From: Bubalus kerabau
Lineage: Eukaryota > Chordata > Mammalia > Artiodactyla > Bovidae
Direction: 5' to 3'
Assembly (NCBI RefSeq): GCF_029407905.1
Contig: NC_073642.1
Span: forward strand, 8,184,001 to 8,248,000
Length of the DNA: 64,000 nt
Of the stretch, positions 21,998 to 33,865 are shown piece by piece (the stretch's first letter is position 1; each line of letters starts with the position of its first letter). The notes under the pieces were generated by a model that had not been told where the DNA came from, did no database searches, and saw only the letters and a program-made list of their open reading frames with translations. The position numbers and the translations under genes are program-made.

Positions 21998-22344
21998 TGT
22001 GTACCAGCCTTCTCTGATAGCTCAGTTGGTAAAGACTCTGCCTGCAATGCAGGAGACCTTGGTTGGATTCCTGGGTCAGGAAAATCCACTAGAGAAGGGA
22101 TAGGCTACCCACTCCAGTATTCTTGGGCTTCTCTTGTAGCTCGGCTGGTAAAGAATCTGCCTGCAATGTGGGATACCTGGGTTTGATCCCTGGGTTGGGA
22201 AGATCCCCTGGAGAAGGGAAAGCCTACCCACTCCAGTATTCTGGCCTGGAGAATTTCATGGACTGACTGTATAGTCCATGGGTTGGCAAAGACTCAGATA
22301 TGACTAAGTGACTTTCACTTCACTTCACTTCTAATGTGTACCAG
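21998..22344 (+). mobile_element. Tandem-headed Bov-tA dimer with one target duplication
   Basis: Unit 1 starts cttctctgatagctcag and stops at cactccagtattcttg; unit 2 is complete, ending gactttcacttcacttcac. Perfect 10-bp direct repeats tgtgtaccag lie at 21998-22007 and 22335-22344. The fusion point matches that of the copy at 8371-8683. Confidence 0.9.
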
Positions 22345-22500
22345 GTGCTGTGCAGGGGCTCGGGGCATGAATGGGAAAGCTATAACCTCTGCCTCAGAGG
22401 ATCTCATGGCCTGGTTGGGAAGATAGATAAATAATGATGGTCAGCATAAGTTCTGTGACAGACACAAGCTCAGGTGATACAGATGCAAAACCTGGAGTTG
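22345..22500. repeat. L2-like ancient LINE fragment
   Basis: The sequence gtgctgtgcaggggctcgg, then cctctgcctcagaggatctc, looks like the same fossil family as 21488-21590. It continues the older sequence split by the SINE dimer. Confidence 0.5.
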
Positions 22501-23015
22501 AGAGGAGGAGGTGTGAGCAGTGACCCTAGGGTTGGAGGAACAACAGCACCTGAGGCATGCTCTGGGGACGGGAGCTACTTGGACTGCACTGATAACAGTG
22601 CTTAGGTAGGAGAGAGGGCCCGGTAGTACAGGGGACAGTAGTGCTTTGAGTGGAGGTGGCAGATGGGTGAGAGTCAATGGTCTGAGGGCGCACAGCTTGT
22701 TTGGTGAAACACATGGAACTATCTGGGAAGCAGGCTTTAGTTATACAGGGAAGGAACTGAGGTTGAATTACGGACCACAGCTGGGGCCCAGAGAGTGTTC
22801 AGCACCCAGCAAAAGTTTACACTTTCTCTTCAGGGTGCTGGAAACTATCACAGGATTATAAGCCGGAAAGGGCCATGAGCAAGTCTGAGTTTTTGGAATG
22901 ATCACTCAGACCTCAGATACCTGAATAGAGGAGGAAGAGGAGGGACGCAAATTGGAGGAGGAGGGCCCATTCAGAGGGTATTTGCAATACTCCTGGCAAG
23001 GAATTATGAGGGCCT

Positions 23016-23167
23016 AAAATATGGCAGAAGGAAATGGCAACCCACTCCAGTGCTCTTGCCTGGAGAATCCCAGGGACGGGGGAGCCTGGTGGGCTGCCAT
23101 CTGTGGGGTCGCACAGGGTCGGATGTGACTGAAGCGACTTAGCAATAGCAGCAGCAAAATATGGCAG
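23016..23167 (+). mobile_element. Bov-A unit with 12-bp target duplication
   Basis: The insert 23028-23155 runs from aaggaaatggcaaccc to cttagcaatagcagcagc. It is flanked by perfect 12-bp repeats aaaatatggcag (23016-23027 and 23156-23167). Confidence 0.93.
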
Positions 23168-23170
23168 AGG

Positions 23171-24478
23171 CAGTTCAGTTCAGTTCAGTTGCTCAGTTGT
23201 GTCCGACTCTTTGTGACCCCATGAATCGCAGCACACCAGGCCTCCCTGTCCATCACCAACTCCCAGAGTTTACCCAAACTTATGTCCATCCAGTTGGAGA
23301 TGCCATCCAGCCATCTCATCCTCTGTCGTCCCCTTCTCCTCCTGCCCCCAATCCCTCCCAGAATCAGGGTCTTTTCCAATGAGTCATCTCTTCGCATGAG
23401 CTGGCCGAAGTATTGGAGTTTAACCTTCAGCATCAGTCCTTCCAAAGAATACCCAGGACTGATCTCCTTTAGGATGGACTGATTGGATCTCCTTGCAGTC
23501 CAAGGGACTCTCAAGAGTCTTCTCCAACACCACAGTTCAAAACCATCAATTCTTTGGTGCTCAGCTTTCCTCACAGTCCAACTCTCACATCCATACATGA
23601 CCACTGGAAAATCATAGCCTTGACTAGATGGACCTTTGTTGGCAAAATAATGTCTCTGCTTTTTAATATGCTGTCTAGGTTGGTCATAACTTTTCTTCCA
23701 AGGAGCAAGTGTCTTTTAATTTCATGGCTGCAATTACCATCTGCAGTGATTTTGGAGCCCAAAAAAATAAAGTCTGACACTGTTTCCACTGTTTCCCCAT
23801 CTATTTCCCGTGAAGTGATGGGACCAGATGCCATGATCTTAGTTTTCTGAATGTTGAGCTTTAAGCCAACTTTTTCACTCTGCTCTTTCACTTTCATCAA
23901 GAGGCTTTTTAATTCCTCTTCACTTTCTGCCATAAGGGTGGTGTCATCTGCATATCTGAGGTGATTGGTATTTCTCCCTGCAATCTTGATTCCAGCCTGT
24001 GCTTCTTCCAGTCCAGCGTTTCTCATGATGTACTCTGCATCAAAGTTAAACAAGCAGGGTGACAGTATACGGCCTTGACGTATCCTTTTCCTATTTGGAA
24101 CCAGTCTGTTGTTCCATGTCCAGTTCTAACTGTTGCTTCCTGACCTGCATATAGGTTTCTCAAGAGGCAGGTCAGGTGGTCTGGTATGCCCATCTCTTTT
24201 AGAATTTTCCACAGTTTATTGTGATCCACACAGTCAAAGGCTTTGGCATAGTCAATAAGGCAGAAATAGATGTTTTTCTGGAACTGTCTTGCTTTTTCGA
24301 TGATCCAGCAGATGTTGGCAATTTGATCTCTGGTCCCTCTTCCTTTTCTAAAAGCAGCTTGAACATCTGGAAGTTCACGGTTCATGTATTGCTGAAGCCT
24401 GGCTTGGAGATTTTTGAGCATTACTTTACTAGCATGTGAGATGAGTGCAATTGTGCGGTAGTTTGAGCATTCTTTGGC
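23171..24478 (-). mobile_element. BovB LINE, 5'-truncated (about 1.3 kb)
   Basis: The antisense 3' end starts at cagttcagttcagttcag. Minus-strand RT pieces carry the catalytic YADD in NHLRYADDTTLMAESEEE (frame 23571-24053) and DCVDHNKLWKILKEMGIPD (frame 24023-24586). The two pieces are in different frames. Homology ends near 24478, at ttctttggcag. Confidence 0.93.
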
Positions 24479-24878
24479 AGTGGCAGTAGAAATACTGAAA
24501 TCTTTTGATAAGAATTTGGAAGTATGAATCGATGAAACCTGGTAACAAAGGGGGCATAGGAGGTAGAGAGACAAGAGTGAGCCCAAGAGGGTATATACAG
24601 TCCTGACTGAGGTTTCAGCCAGCTTGGGGGACCAGGGACTTGTCAGTCCCCTTTGTTACTGTCGTGAATACAGGAAGAAGAGCCAGGAACAGGGAGAGAA
24701 TGTGTGAATTTGGTCTTGATATTCATTACGCACCAGATGTCCTCTAGTCCTACTATGTGCCAGTCTGTGTGCTATGTAGGTGTCAGCTGGCAGCCTGCTC
24801 CCCAGAATTATATGAGAGAATCAAGCCCTAGTGCCCAAAGGCATTTGGTGTATGTGAAGGATCAACTTCTCTTCTATG

Positions 24879-25076
24879 CATCTAAAATGGTTGTTGTTGT
24901 TCAGTTGCTAAGTAATGTCCAACTCTTTTGAGTTGGCAAGAATTTCTGAGGCAAGAATACTGGGTTGCCATTTCCTTCTCCATAGGATCTTACCTAGCTG
25001 GGATCAAACCCACATCTCCTGCATCAGCAGGGAAGTTCTTTATCACTCAGCCACCAGGGAAGCCCATCTAGAATGG
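24879..25076 (-). mobile_element. Bov-tA SINE with near-perfect target duplication
   Basis: The antisense element 24891-25064 ends with the complement of the tRNA head (agccaccagggaagcc). Its flanks catctaaaatgg and catctagaatgg differ at one base of 12. Confidence 0.88.
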
Positions 25077-25194
25077 TGCCGAATCATTTCCTGTGATGTG
25101 AAGTTCAGATGAAGAACGCCTGGATTCAGTGGTGAACAGGACAGACAGCTGCATGCCCCCATGCAGCTAAGGAGCAGTCCACTTTGTAAATAAC

Positions 25195-25400
25195 TAGCTA
25201 ACCAGAGATGTGCCAAGTGCTCTGGAGGAAATACGGTGGGCCTGTCGTAGGTAAGGTAGGGCCCCTGTGAGGAGGTGACATCTGAGCTGACACCTGAAGG
25301 AGAGAAGGATCCAGCACAAAGGAGCTGAGGGAGAGGAGCTCTAGGGAGAGGGAACAGCACACATAAAATTTTGGTTTGGCGCAAGCAGCGTAACTGTGTT
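25195..25400. repeat. L2-like ancient LINE fragment
   Basis: The text gaggtgacatctgagctgac and acctgaaggagagaaggatc matches the L2 3' region in one orientation, strongly diverged. Confidence 0.55.
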
Positions 25401-25739
25401 TGAAGTGATGAGAAGAAGCTTTGGGCGGATGTAAAATGCCATTGGAGAGGCAAGTCTTTCCAAGTCTCAAGTGCCCTAGAAACCTTTAATGTGTTTTTAA
25501 GAAAGTATTAACTTGACTAATTTGCCTCTTGAAATACCATTCTTACTTACAGAAAAGTTGTAAGATGTACCAATTGGTAACATTTACTTTACATTTCTTC
25601 ACACACACTGCCATTATTTTTCTGAATATCAGAGAGTAAGTTAAAAATACATGGTCTTTTACTCCTCAATATGTCAGTGCCTATTTCCTAAGAATAAAGG
25701 AATTTCTCCAACATAACCACACTACAATTATTGAAGTTC

Positions 25740-28700
25740 ATTTCAGTTCAGTCGCTCAGTCATGTCCACCTATTTGCAATCCCATGGACTGCAGCATGCC
25801 AGGCCTCTCTGTCCATCACGAACTCCCGGAGCTCACTCAGACTCATATCCATCGAGTTGGTGATGCCATCCAACCATCTCATCCTCTGTTCTGCCCTTTT
25901 CCTCCCACCTTCAATCTTTCCCAGCATCAGGGTCTTTTCCAGTGAGTCAATTCTTTGCATCAGGTGCCCACAGTATTGGAGTTTCAGTTTCAGCATCAGT
26001 CATTCCAATGAATATTGGACTGATTTCCTTTAGGATTGACAGGTTGGATCTCCTTGCAGTCCAAGGGACTCTCACGAGTCTTCTCCAACACCACAGTTCA
26101 AAAGCATCAATTGTTTGGCCCTCAGCTTTCTTTATAGTTCAACTCTCACATCCATACATGACTACTGGAAAAACCATAGCCTTGACTAGACAGACATTTG
26201 TTGGCAAAGTGATGTCTGTGCTTTTTAATATGCTGTCTCGGTTTGTCATAGCTTTTCTTCCAAGGAGCAAGCATCTTTTAATTTCATGGTTGCAGTCACT
26301 ATTGGCAATGATTTTGGAGCCCAAAAAGGTAAAGTCTGTCATTGTTTCCATTGTTTCCCCATTTATTTGCCATGAAGTGATAGACCAGATGCCATAATCT
26401 TAGTTTTCTGAATCTTGAGTTTTAAACCAAATTTTTCACTCTCCTCTTTCACTTTCATCAAGAGGCTCTTTAGTTCCTCTTCACTTTCTGCCATAATTGT
26501 GGTGTCATCTGCATATCTGAGGTTATTGATATTTCTCCCAGGAAACTTGATTCCAGCATGTGCTTCATCCAGCCCAGCATTTTGCATGATATACTCTTCA
26601 TATAATTTAAATAAGCAGGGTGACAATATACAGCCTTGATGTACGCCTTTCCCGATTTGGAACCAGTCTGTAGTCCATGTCCAGGTCTAACGGTTGCTTC
26701 TTGACCTGCATACAGATTTCTCAGGAGGCAGGTAAGGTGGTCTGATATTTCCATATCTTGAAGAGTTTTCCACCAATTTGTTGCGATCCACAGTCAAAGG
26801 CTTTGGCATAGTCAATAAAGCAGAAGTATATATTTTTCTGGAACTCTCTTGCTTTTTCTGTGATCCAACAGATCTTGGCAATTTGATCTCCAGTTCTTCT
26901 GCCCTTTCTAAATCCAGCCTGATCATCTGGAAGTTCACAGTTCACATACTATTGAAGCCTGGCTTGGAGAATTTTAAGCATTATTTTGCCAGCAACTGAG
27001 ATGAGTGCAAATGTACAGTAGTTTGAGCATTCTTTGGCTTTGCCTTTCTTTGGGATTGGAATGACAACTGACCTTTTACAACAGTCCTGTGCCCACTGCT
27101 GAGTTTTCCAAATTTCCTGGCATATTGGGTATAGCACTTAACAGCATCATCTTTTAGGATTTACAATAGCTCAACTGGAATTCCATCACCTCCACTAGCT
27201 TTGTTCATAGTGATGCTTCCTGAGGCCCACTTGACTTTGCACTCCAGGATGTCTGGCTCTAGGTGGGTGATCACACTATTGTGTTTATTAGGGTTGTGAA
27301 GATCTTTTTGTATATTATTCTGTGTATTCTTGCCACCTCTTCTTCACATCTTCTGCTTCTGTTAGGTTCATACCATTTCTGTCCTTTATTGTGCTCATCT
27401 TTGCATGAAGTGTTCTCTTGCTATCTCTAATTTTCTTGAAGAGATCTGTAGTCTTTTGCATTCTATTATTTTCCTCTATTTCTTTGCACTGATCACTGAG
27501 GAAGTCTTTCTTATCGCTCTGTGCTATTCTTTGGAACCCTGCATTCAAATGGGTATATCTTCCCTTTTCTCCTTTGCCTTTAGCTTATCTTCTTTTCTCA
27601 GCTATTTGTAAGGCCTCCTCAGAGAACCATTTTGCCTTTTTGTATTTCTTTTTCTTGGGGATGGTTTTGATTGCTGCCTCCTGTAAATGTCATGAACCTC
27701 TATCCATAGTTCTTCAGGCACCCTGTCTATCAGATATAATCCCTTGAATCTGTTTCTCACTTCCACTGTATAATCATAAGGGATTTGATTTAGGTCATAC
27801 CTGAATGGTCTAGTGGTTTTCCCTACTTTCTTCAATTTAAGTGTGAATTTTGCAATAAGGAGTTCATGATCTAAGTCACAGTCAGCTCCTGGTTTTGTTT
27901 TTCCTGACGATATAGAGCTTCTCCATCTTCGGCTGCAAAGAATATAATCAGTCTGATTTTAATGTTGACCATCTGGTGATGTCCATGTGTAGAGTCTTCT
28001 CTTGTGTTGTTGGAAGAGTGTGTTTGCTATGACAAGTGCATTCTCTTGGCAAAACTCTGTTAGCCTTTGCTTTGCTTCATTTTGTACTCCAAGGCCAAAT
28101 TTGCCTGTTACTCCAGGTATCTCTTGACTTCCTACTTTTGCATTTCAATCCCCTATAATGAAAAGGACATCTTTTTTGGTGTTAGCTCTAGAAGGTCTTG
28201 TAGTTCTTCATTGAACCATTCAACTTCAGCTTCTTCAGCATTACTGGTTGGGGCATAGACTTGGATTACTGTGATATTGAATGATTTGCCTTGGAAATGA
28301 ACAGAGATCATTCTGTCATTTTTGTGATTGCATCCAAGTACTGCATTTCTCACTCTTTTGTTGACTGTGAGGCCTACTCCATTTCTTTTAAGGGATTCTT
28401 GCCCACGGTGGTATATATAATGGTCATCTGAGTTAAATTCACCCATTCCACTCCATTTTAGTTCACTGATTCCTAAAATGTCCATGTTCACTATTGCCAT
28501 CTCCTTTTTGACCACTTTCAATTTACCCTGATTCATGGACCTAACATTCCAGGTTCCTATACAGTACTGTTCTTTATAGCATCAGACTTTACTTCAATCA
28601 CCAGTCACATCCACAACTTGGTGTTGTTTTTGCTCTGGCTCCATCTCTTCATTCTTTCTGGAATTACGTCTCCACTGATCTCCAGTAGCATATTGGGCAC

Positions 28701-29070
28701 CTACAGACCTGAGGAGTTCTTCAGTGTCCTATCTTTTTGCCTTTTCATACTGTTCTTGGGGTTCTCAAGGCAAAAGTACTGAAGGGGTTTGCCATTCCCT
28801 TCTCTAGTGGACCATGTTTTGTCAGAACTCTCCACCATGACCTGTCCATCTTGGGTGGCCCTACACAGCTCCCATGTTTCACTGAGTTAGACGAGGCTGT
28901 GGTCCATATAATCAGCTTGGTTAGTTCTCTGTGATTGTGGTTTTCATTTTGTCTGCCCTCTGATGGATGAGGATAAGAGGCTTATGGATGCTTCCTGATG
29001 GGAGAGACTGACTGAGGGGGAAACTGGGTCTTGTTCTGATGGTGGGGCCATGCTTAGTAAATCTTTAATC
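25740..29070 (-). mobile_element. BovB LINE, nearly full length (about 3.3 kb)
   Basis: The antisense 3' end is at 25740 (ttcagttcagtcgctcag). RT with an intact YADD (NNLRYADDTTIMAESEEE) lies in the 26363-26626 frame, a linker region at 27300-27835, and the APE-like endonuclease at 28153-28536 (ITVIQVYAPTSN, ISELKWSGMGEF). The 5' leader is visible to about 29070 (ctgatggatgaggataagag). Frameshifts and stops are scattered throughout, so the single BovB polyprotein frame is broken. This is the longest BovB in the window. Confidence 0.92.
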
Positions 29071-29240
29071 CTTAGGAAATTAATATTGGTACATATTATT
29101 ATCTAATCTATAAACCTTAATCATATTCCTCCAATTATCTCAGTAGTATCTTTTACAGGAAAAATATTAGACAGAGTCATGTTTTAGTCCATGAAATCTG
29201 GCTGACTAGAATTATTATGTCTCTTTGAGTGAGTGAGTTT

Positions 29241-29430
29241 GAGTAAGTGAAAGTCACTTAGTCATGTCTGACTCTGTGACCCCATGGGCTATACAGTCCA
29301 TGGAATTCTCCAGGCCAGAATACTGGAGTGGGTACCCATTCCTGAATTCTCTAAGGGATCTTCCCAACCCAGGGATCAAACCCAGATCTCCCACATTACA
29401 GGTGGGTTCTTTACCAGCTGAGCCACAAGG
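29241..29430 (-). mobile_element. Bov-tA SINE
   Basis: The antisense sequence runs from agtgaaagtcacttagtcatg to accagctgagccacaagg. The ctatacagtccatggaatt wording matches the second unit of the SINE dimers. Confidence 0.9.
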
Positions 29431-29463
29431 CCTCTTTAGTATCCTCTAATCTATTAGAAAAGC

Positions 29464-29656
29464 CCTTCCTAGGTGGTTCAGTGGTAAATAACCCACATGC
29501 CGATGCAAGAAAGGTGGGTTCAATCCCTGGGTCAGGAAGATCCCATGGAGCAGGAAATAGGAACCCACTCCAGTATTCTTGCCTGGAGAATTCCATAGAG
29601 AAGCCTGGCAGGCTGCAAAGAATCAGACATAGCTGAGCACGAGCACAAAACACCAA
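29464..29656 (+). mobile_element. Bov-tA SINE
   Basis: The sense head (cttcctaggtggttcagtgg) and body lead to a tail ending gagcacgagcacaaaac. Confidence 0.88.
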
Positions 29657-29726
29657 CAAATCTGTCAGATCAGTTCCTTAGCCTGTCTGTGTCTTCCACA
29701 ATTTTGATATTTGTAAAAAGCACTTG

Positions 29727-30095
29727 ATTAGTCTGCTTGGGCTGCTATAATAGAATACTACAGATTGGGTAGCCTAAACAACAGAAATTTACTCCTCACA
29801 ATCCTGGAAACTGGAAGTCCAGGATCAAGGAGCCAGCAGAGCTTCTGTCTGGTGAGAACTCACCCCTTGGGCTGTAGACCACCACCTTCGAGCCGTGTCC
29901 TCACATGGCCTCCCCTTTGTGCCTGGAGGGTAGGGGAAGGAGGAGAGAAAGGTGTGTCTTCTCAAAAGGACGCTAATCCTATTGGATCAGGGCCCCACCT
30001 TTATGACCTCATTTCACCTTAGTTACATCTTTAGAGGCCTTATCCCCACATGCCCCATTGTGGGGGTTAGGGCTTCAACAAAAGAATTTGTCAGG
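29727..30095 (-). mobile_element. MLT1-type (MaLR) LTR
   Basis: On the plus strand it reads antisense: ttagtctgcttgggctgct, caacagaaatttactcctca, ctggaagtccaggatcaagg, cctcacatggc, then ttggatcagggccccacc and ccattgtgggggttagggc. No internal region is seen. Confidence 0.85.
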
Positions 30096-30238
30096 TGCCA
30101 CAAACGTATACTCCAACTGTTTTGTAAAATACCCCCCAATTTGAATTTGTCATGTGTTTTCTTGATGATTAGAATCAGATTATATATTTGGGGCAGAAAT
30201 CCCACACACCTGAAAAAAGGCCCTTTCTGGTGCATCTT

Positions 30239-30360
30239 GCTGCTACTGCTGCTAAGTTGCTTCAGTCATGTCCGATTCTATGCGACCCCATAGATGGCAG
30301 CCCACCAGGCTCCGCCATCCCTGGGATTCTCCAGGCAAGAACACTGGAGTGGGTTGCCAT
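30239..30360 (-). mobile_element. Bov-A unit
   Basis: The antisense element runs from ctgctactgctgctaagttg to ggagtgggttgccat. Confidence 0.9.
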
Positions 30361-30380
30361 CTAGAAGGCATATGATGTCT

Positions 30381-31020
30381 GTTTGTCTTGTTACTATGAT
30401 TCTAAATTTGATAACTTGGTTAAGGTGCTATCTGGAAGGTTTCTTCACTGTAGAATTATTATTCTTCCATTTGTAATTAATCAGTATCCTGTGGGGAGAA
30501 TTATTAACACTATAAATATATCCTATTCCTCATCAAAACTTCACCCCTTACTTCTAACATGCATTGATGATTCTCACCTGAATCAGTTATTGCTATGATG
30601 TTTGTCAAATGGTGATTCTCTGACTTTGCCATGCTTTCAATATTTGTTTATTAGCATTCTTTTTACAAGGAAGAGCTTCCCTTCTTCACACATCATTGTT
30701 CATTTATTTATATCAATATGGGTTCAAGAAATCCTATTTTTCAATGTGTTACAATCCATTATCATCATCAAAACTTAAATTATTGTATATTTGCTGTGGG
30801 AGCCCCTTCAATCTGGCTTCTGAGTTCTTGATATGTCCCTATAATTCTTTCCTTGATTTCAGGCACAACAAGATTTTTTGGTTTCATCTTGTACTTTCCC
30901 TGTTCCAGCTGTGGTTTCAGGGAATGCTGTTTCATCCTAGTACAGAATAGTATTTAGATACCAAGAGCTGTGTATGAAATGCCCATTTGGCCATTTATGG
31001 CCAAACTGATCCTCAGAGTC
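30381..31020 (+). mobile_element. Ancient L1-related fragment (L1M/HAL1-like)
   Basis: The motifs gataacttggttaaggtgc, gtttcttcactgtag, taattaatcagtatcctgtg and ttccctgttccagctgtgg match an abundant old mammalian L1-related sequence. The subfamily is uncertain. Confidence 0.6.
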
Positions 31021-31049
31021 GTGTGTTTTAATATTAAGAATGATGTTGT

Positions 31050-31210
31050 TGGAAGAGCTCTGGACTTTGCATCAAGGAGCTTGACTGTGAGTTCTGATTC
31101 TGCCACTTGGTGGTAAATTGTTTTGCCTTTCTGGTCTCACATTTCTTCCTTAAATTGAGGAGATCAACTAGATTATATATGAGGCTCATCCCAGTTCTGA
31201 GATTGTCTGC
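31050..31210. repeat. MIR-like ancient SINE
   Basis: The sequence gagttctgattctgccactt, then ctggtctcacatttcttcc, follows the MIR pattern with high divergence. Confidence 0.6.
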
Positions 31211-31363
31211 CTACACATACTTCTCTTCTACCTCTTACCCAGGCCTGTTGGCTAAAGCCACTGGAACCGGCAGGGTAAAGTTTGGAAAATCAAAAAAGGA
31301 TATCTGGACTACACATTCTAGCAAGTAAAAAAGCAGAGCGAGGACAGGCCACAGTTTCAAAGT

Positions 31364-31404
31364 GAAACTGTGTGGAGGTGCAAGTCCTTTGAGCTTAGGC
31401 ATTG
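31364..31404 (+). repeat. 41-bp dispersed duplication, copy 1
   Basis: This is 40/41 identical to 32791-32831 (shared core gtgcaagtcctttgagctta). Flanks on both sides differ. No known transposon was recognised at either site. Confidence 0.88.
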
Positions 31405-31670
31405 GCCCTGGTCCTTGATGCAGGCAGTGAGGACCCAGGCTGTGATCTGAGAGGCAGACTCTCAGCTGCATATAGCCCTTCCTTGGAGTCTTGTGGTTGG
31501 GACAGATTCACCATCAGATCAGGTCCCCCTCTCTTTTTGGCAAACTGTCTGTCTAGACTTCTCAATGTTTTTATAATTTATTTCTTTCTCATACACTGTG
31601 TTCGTTTGCTCTGTGTCCGAGGAAGCCATTCCCTAAATTTCCTGGCTCTTAGAGGCCATAAAAAGATGTT

Positions 31671-32250
31671 TCCCAAAAGAAGAAATACACACACATGAAG
31701 CCAATAGACACATGAAGATGTTCAGCCTTACTAGCTTTGCAGGAAAAAAATGAAAACTAAAACAAGGAGAAAGAGCTAACTGACAAATTGGCAAGTTAAC
31801 CCCCAACTAGTGCTGGGCACTGCGTAAGGGGCATTTCATGCTCACATGCCACGCTGGAAGGGAGGTGCGGGATGGGGGCAGCTTCTCATGGAAGCTGTCT
31901 AGCAAACTCCAGCAAAGCCTCAGGGCTTTGCATATCCTTTACCCAATTGTCATGTTCCCAGGAATTCATTCTAAGAAAATACTTACAGATATGAGCAAAG
32001 CTATCCACACAGGATGTTCAGAGAGAAAAAAATTTTTAAAACAACCTAAGTGCTTAAATATTTGTGGGTTGAATAACTCACTTATGATATATCCATACAG
32101 TAAAATACTGTACAGCCATTAAAAATTATCACAAAACATGATATGGAGAAATGTTCACAAATTGTGAAAACAAGTTGCAAACAGTTATGTAGCTTATAAG
32201 CCTATTTTTAAAAAGAAAAAGATATATAGATTCACAAGAATGAAGAATAG
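31671..32250 (+). mobile_element. Ancient L1 3' fragment, sense
   Basis: The order catgaagatgttcagcctta, then atatccatacagtaaaatac with tgtacagccattaaaaa, then gatatggagaaatgttcac fits the ORF2 end of an old L1. Confidence 0.65.
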
Positions 32251-32335
32251 AAAAAGATTTAGCTACCTACTTATCTTGAAGAGGTACAATGGCAGGTGAT
32301 TTTTCTTTTTTCCTTCTTTTGTTTGCTCACTTGTG

Positions 32336-32572
32336 TTTTGATAATGGGCCTTCCCTGTTGACTCAGTGGTAAAGAATCTGCCTGCCAATGCAGGAGATGC
32401 AAGCTTGATCTCTGGGTCAGGATGATTCCCTGGAGAAGGAAATGGCAACCCACTCTAGTATTCTTGCCTGGGAAATCCTGTGGACAGAAGAGCCTGGTTG
32501 GCTACAGTCCATGGAGTCTTGAAAGAATCGGACACAGGTTAGTGACTAAACAACAGCAACATTTTGATAATG
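32336..32572 (+). mobile_element. Bov-tA SINE with 11-bp target duplication
   Basis: The insert 32347-32561 starts ccttccctgttgactcag and ends gactaaacaacagcaaca. It is flanked by perfect 11-bp repeats ttttgataatg (32336-32346 and 32562-32572). Confidence 0.93.
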
Positions 32573-32790
32573 AGCATATATTATTTTTGTAGTAAGAAAA
32601 GTGTTACTTTTACTATACTACATATGGGAAAAAAACACAGCTCCATCTTCCTTTATCACTGTGAGTGAGCACAGTGTGCCCTCAGCTTCTCTTGCTAAGT
32701 CAGAAAAAGCAGCTGTCTTGGGGTCAAGTGTCTGGCCATGTACTGTTGTCAAGGGAATGTTTCACAGTGAAAGTGTTTCTAACCCACATG

Positions 32791-32831
32791 GAAACTGTGT
32801 GGAAGTGCAAGTCCTTTGAGCTTAGGCATTG
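32791..32831 (+). repeat. 41-bp dispersed duplication, copy 2
   Basis: Partner of 31364-31404, same orientation, start-to-start distance 1427 bp. The single difference is A for G (ggaagtg against ggaggtg). Confidence 0.88.
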
Positions 32832-33002
32832 ACTGGGAGGGTCGGGTATCCTGGGTCTTCTCCTGGGTTTTCTACACTATCCTTATTCTTACCATTCTTC
32901 CTCTGCTTTACTCCCTTAGGCTGCGTACCTTCTACCTCCTCTTTTGCTATTCCAGCTATCTATTGCTATATCACGTCCCAAGACGAGTGTGTTTATGTGT
33001 GT

Positions 33003-33215
33003 GTGTTAAGTAGCTTCAGTCATGTTGGATTCCTTGCAACCCTATGGACTGTAGCCCACCAGGCTCCTCTGTCCATGGGATTCTCCAGGCAAGAATACTG
33101 GAGTGGGTTGCCATGCCCTCCTCCAGGGGATCTTCCCGACCCAGGGATTGAACCCTCATCTGTTATGTCTCCTACATTGGCAGGCTGGTTCTTTAGCACT
33201 AGTACCACCTGAGTA
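33003..33215 (-). mobile_element. Bov-tA SINE
   Basis: The antisense element runs from taagtagcttcagtcatg to tctttagcactagtaccacc. Confidence 0.9.
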
Positions 33216-33440
33216 GGCAGTCTTAGACCAAGACTTAGTGGTGTAAAACAAAAACAGTCATTAATTTCGCTCATGAGCCTACAGTTTGTGCAGAGCTCAG
33301 TGGGGTCTGGCCAGCTCTGCTCCATACAGCATCAGCTGGGCTCAGCAGGCGTGGAGCATCCGCTGCCAGGGTGGCAGTGTTCTGCAGCTGACTGACGCTG
33401 TCATCAGCTCATCTCCGTGGAGGCCTCTCTGTGGGGCCGC
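33216..33440. repeat. Ancient interspersed repeat, family unnamed
   Basis: The text gacttagtggtgtaaaac and cagctgggctcagcagg, with its left part (ctatctattgctatatcacg) before the SINE at 33003, is a common old mammalian repeat pattern. I cannot name the family safely. Confidence 0.45.
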
Positions 33441-33469
33441 TTAGGCTTCCTCATGAAATCATGGTTAAG

Positions 33470-33865
33470 CTATTAGTCTTCTGGGGCTGCCGTGGCAAAA
33501 TGCCACAGACTGGGTGGCTTCAACCAAGAAAGTGTATTTTCTCACAGTTCTGGAGCCTAGAAGTCTAAGGTCAAGGTGTTGAAAGGGTTGGTTTTATTCA
33601 GCACCCTCTCTCCATGCCTTGCTGACTCCTGCCTTCTGTGTCCTCACAAAGTATTTCTCTGTGTGTGCCCATTTCTCATGTCTCCTTCTCTTCTTATAAG
33701 GACACCAGTATATTAGATGAGGCCCCCATTGTGATGGCCTCATTTTAACTTCTTCACCTCTTCAAAGTTCATCTCTCCAAATGTAGTTATATTCTGAAGT
33801 ACTTAGGACTCCAACAAATGAATCTGAGGGTGGGAGACACCTTTCGGCTCATAGCAAGTTCCAGG
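33470..33865 (-). mobile_element. MLT1-like (MaLR) LTR
   Basis: The antisense order ttagtcttctggggctgcc, gccacagactgggtggcttc, ctcacagttctggagcc, ataaggacaccagtatattag and actccaacaaatgaatctg follows a MaLR LTR. Confidence 0.75.
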
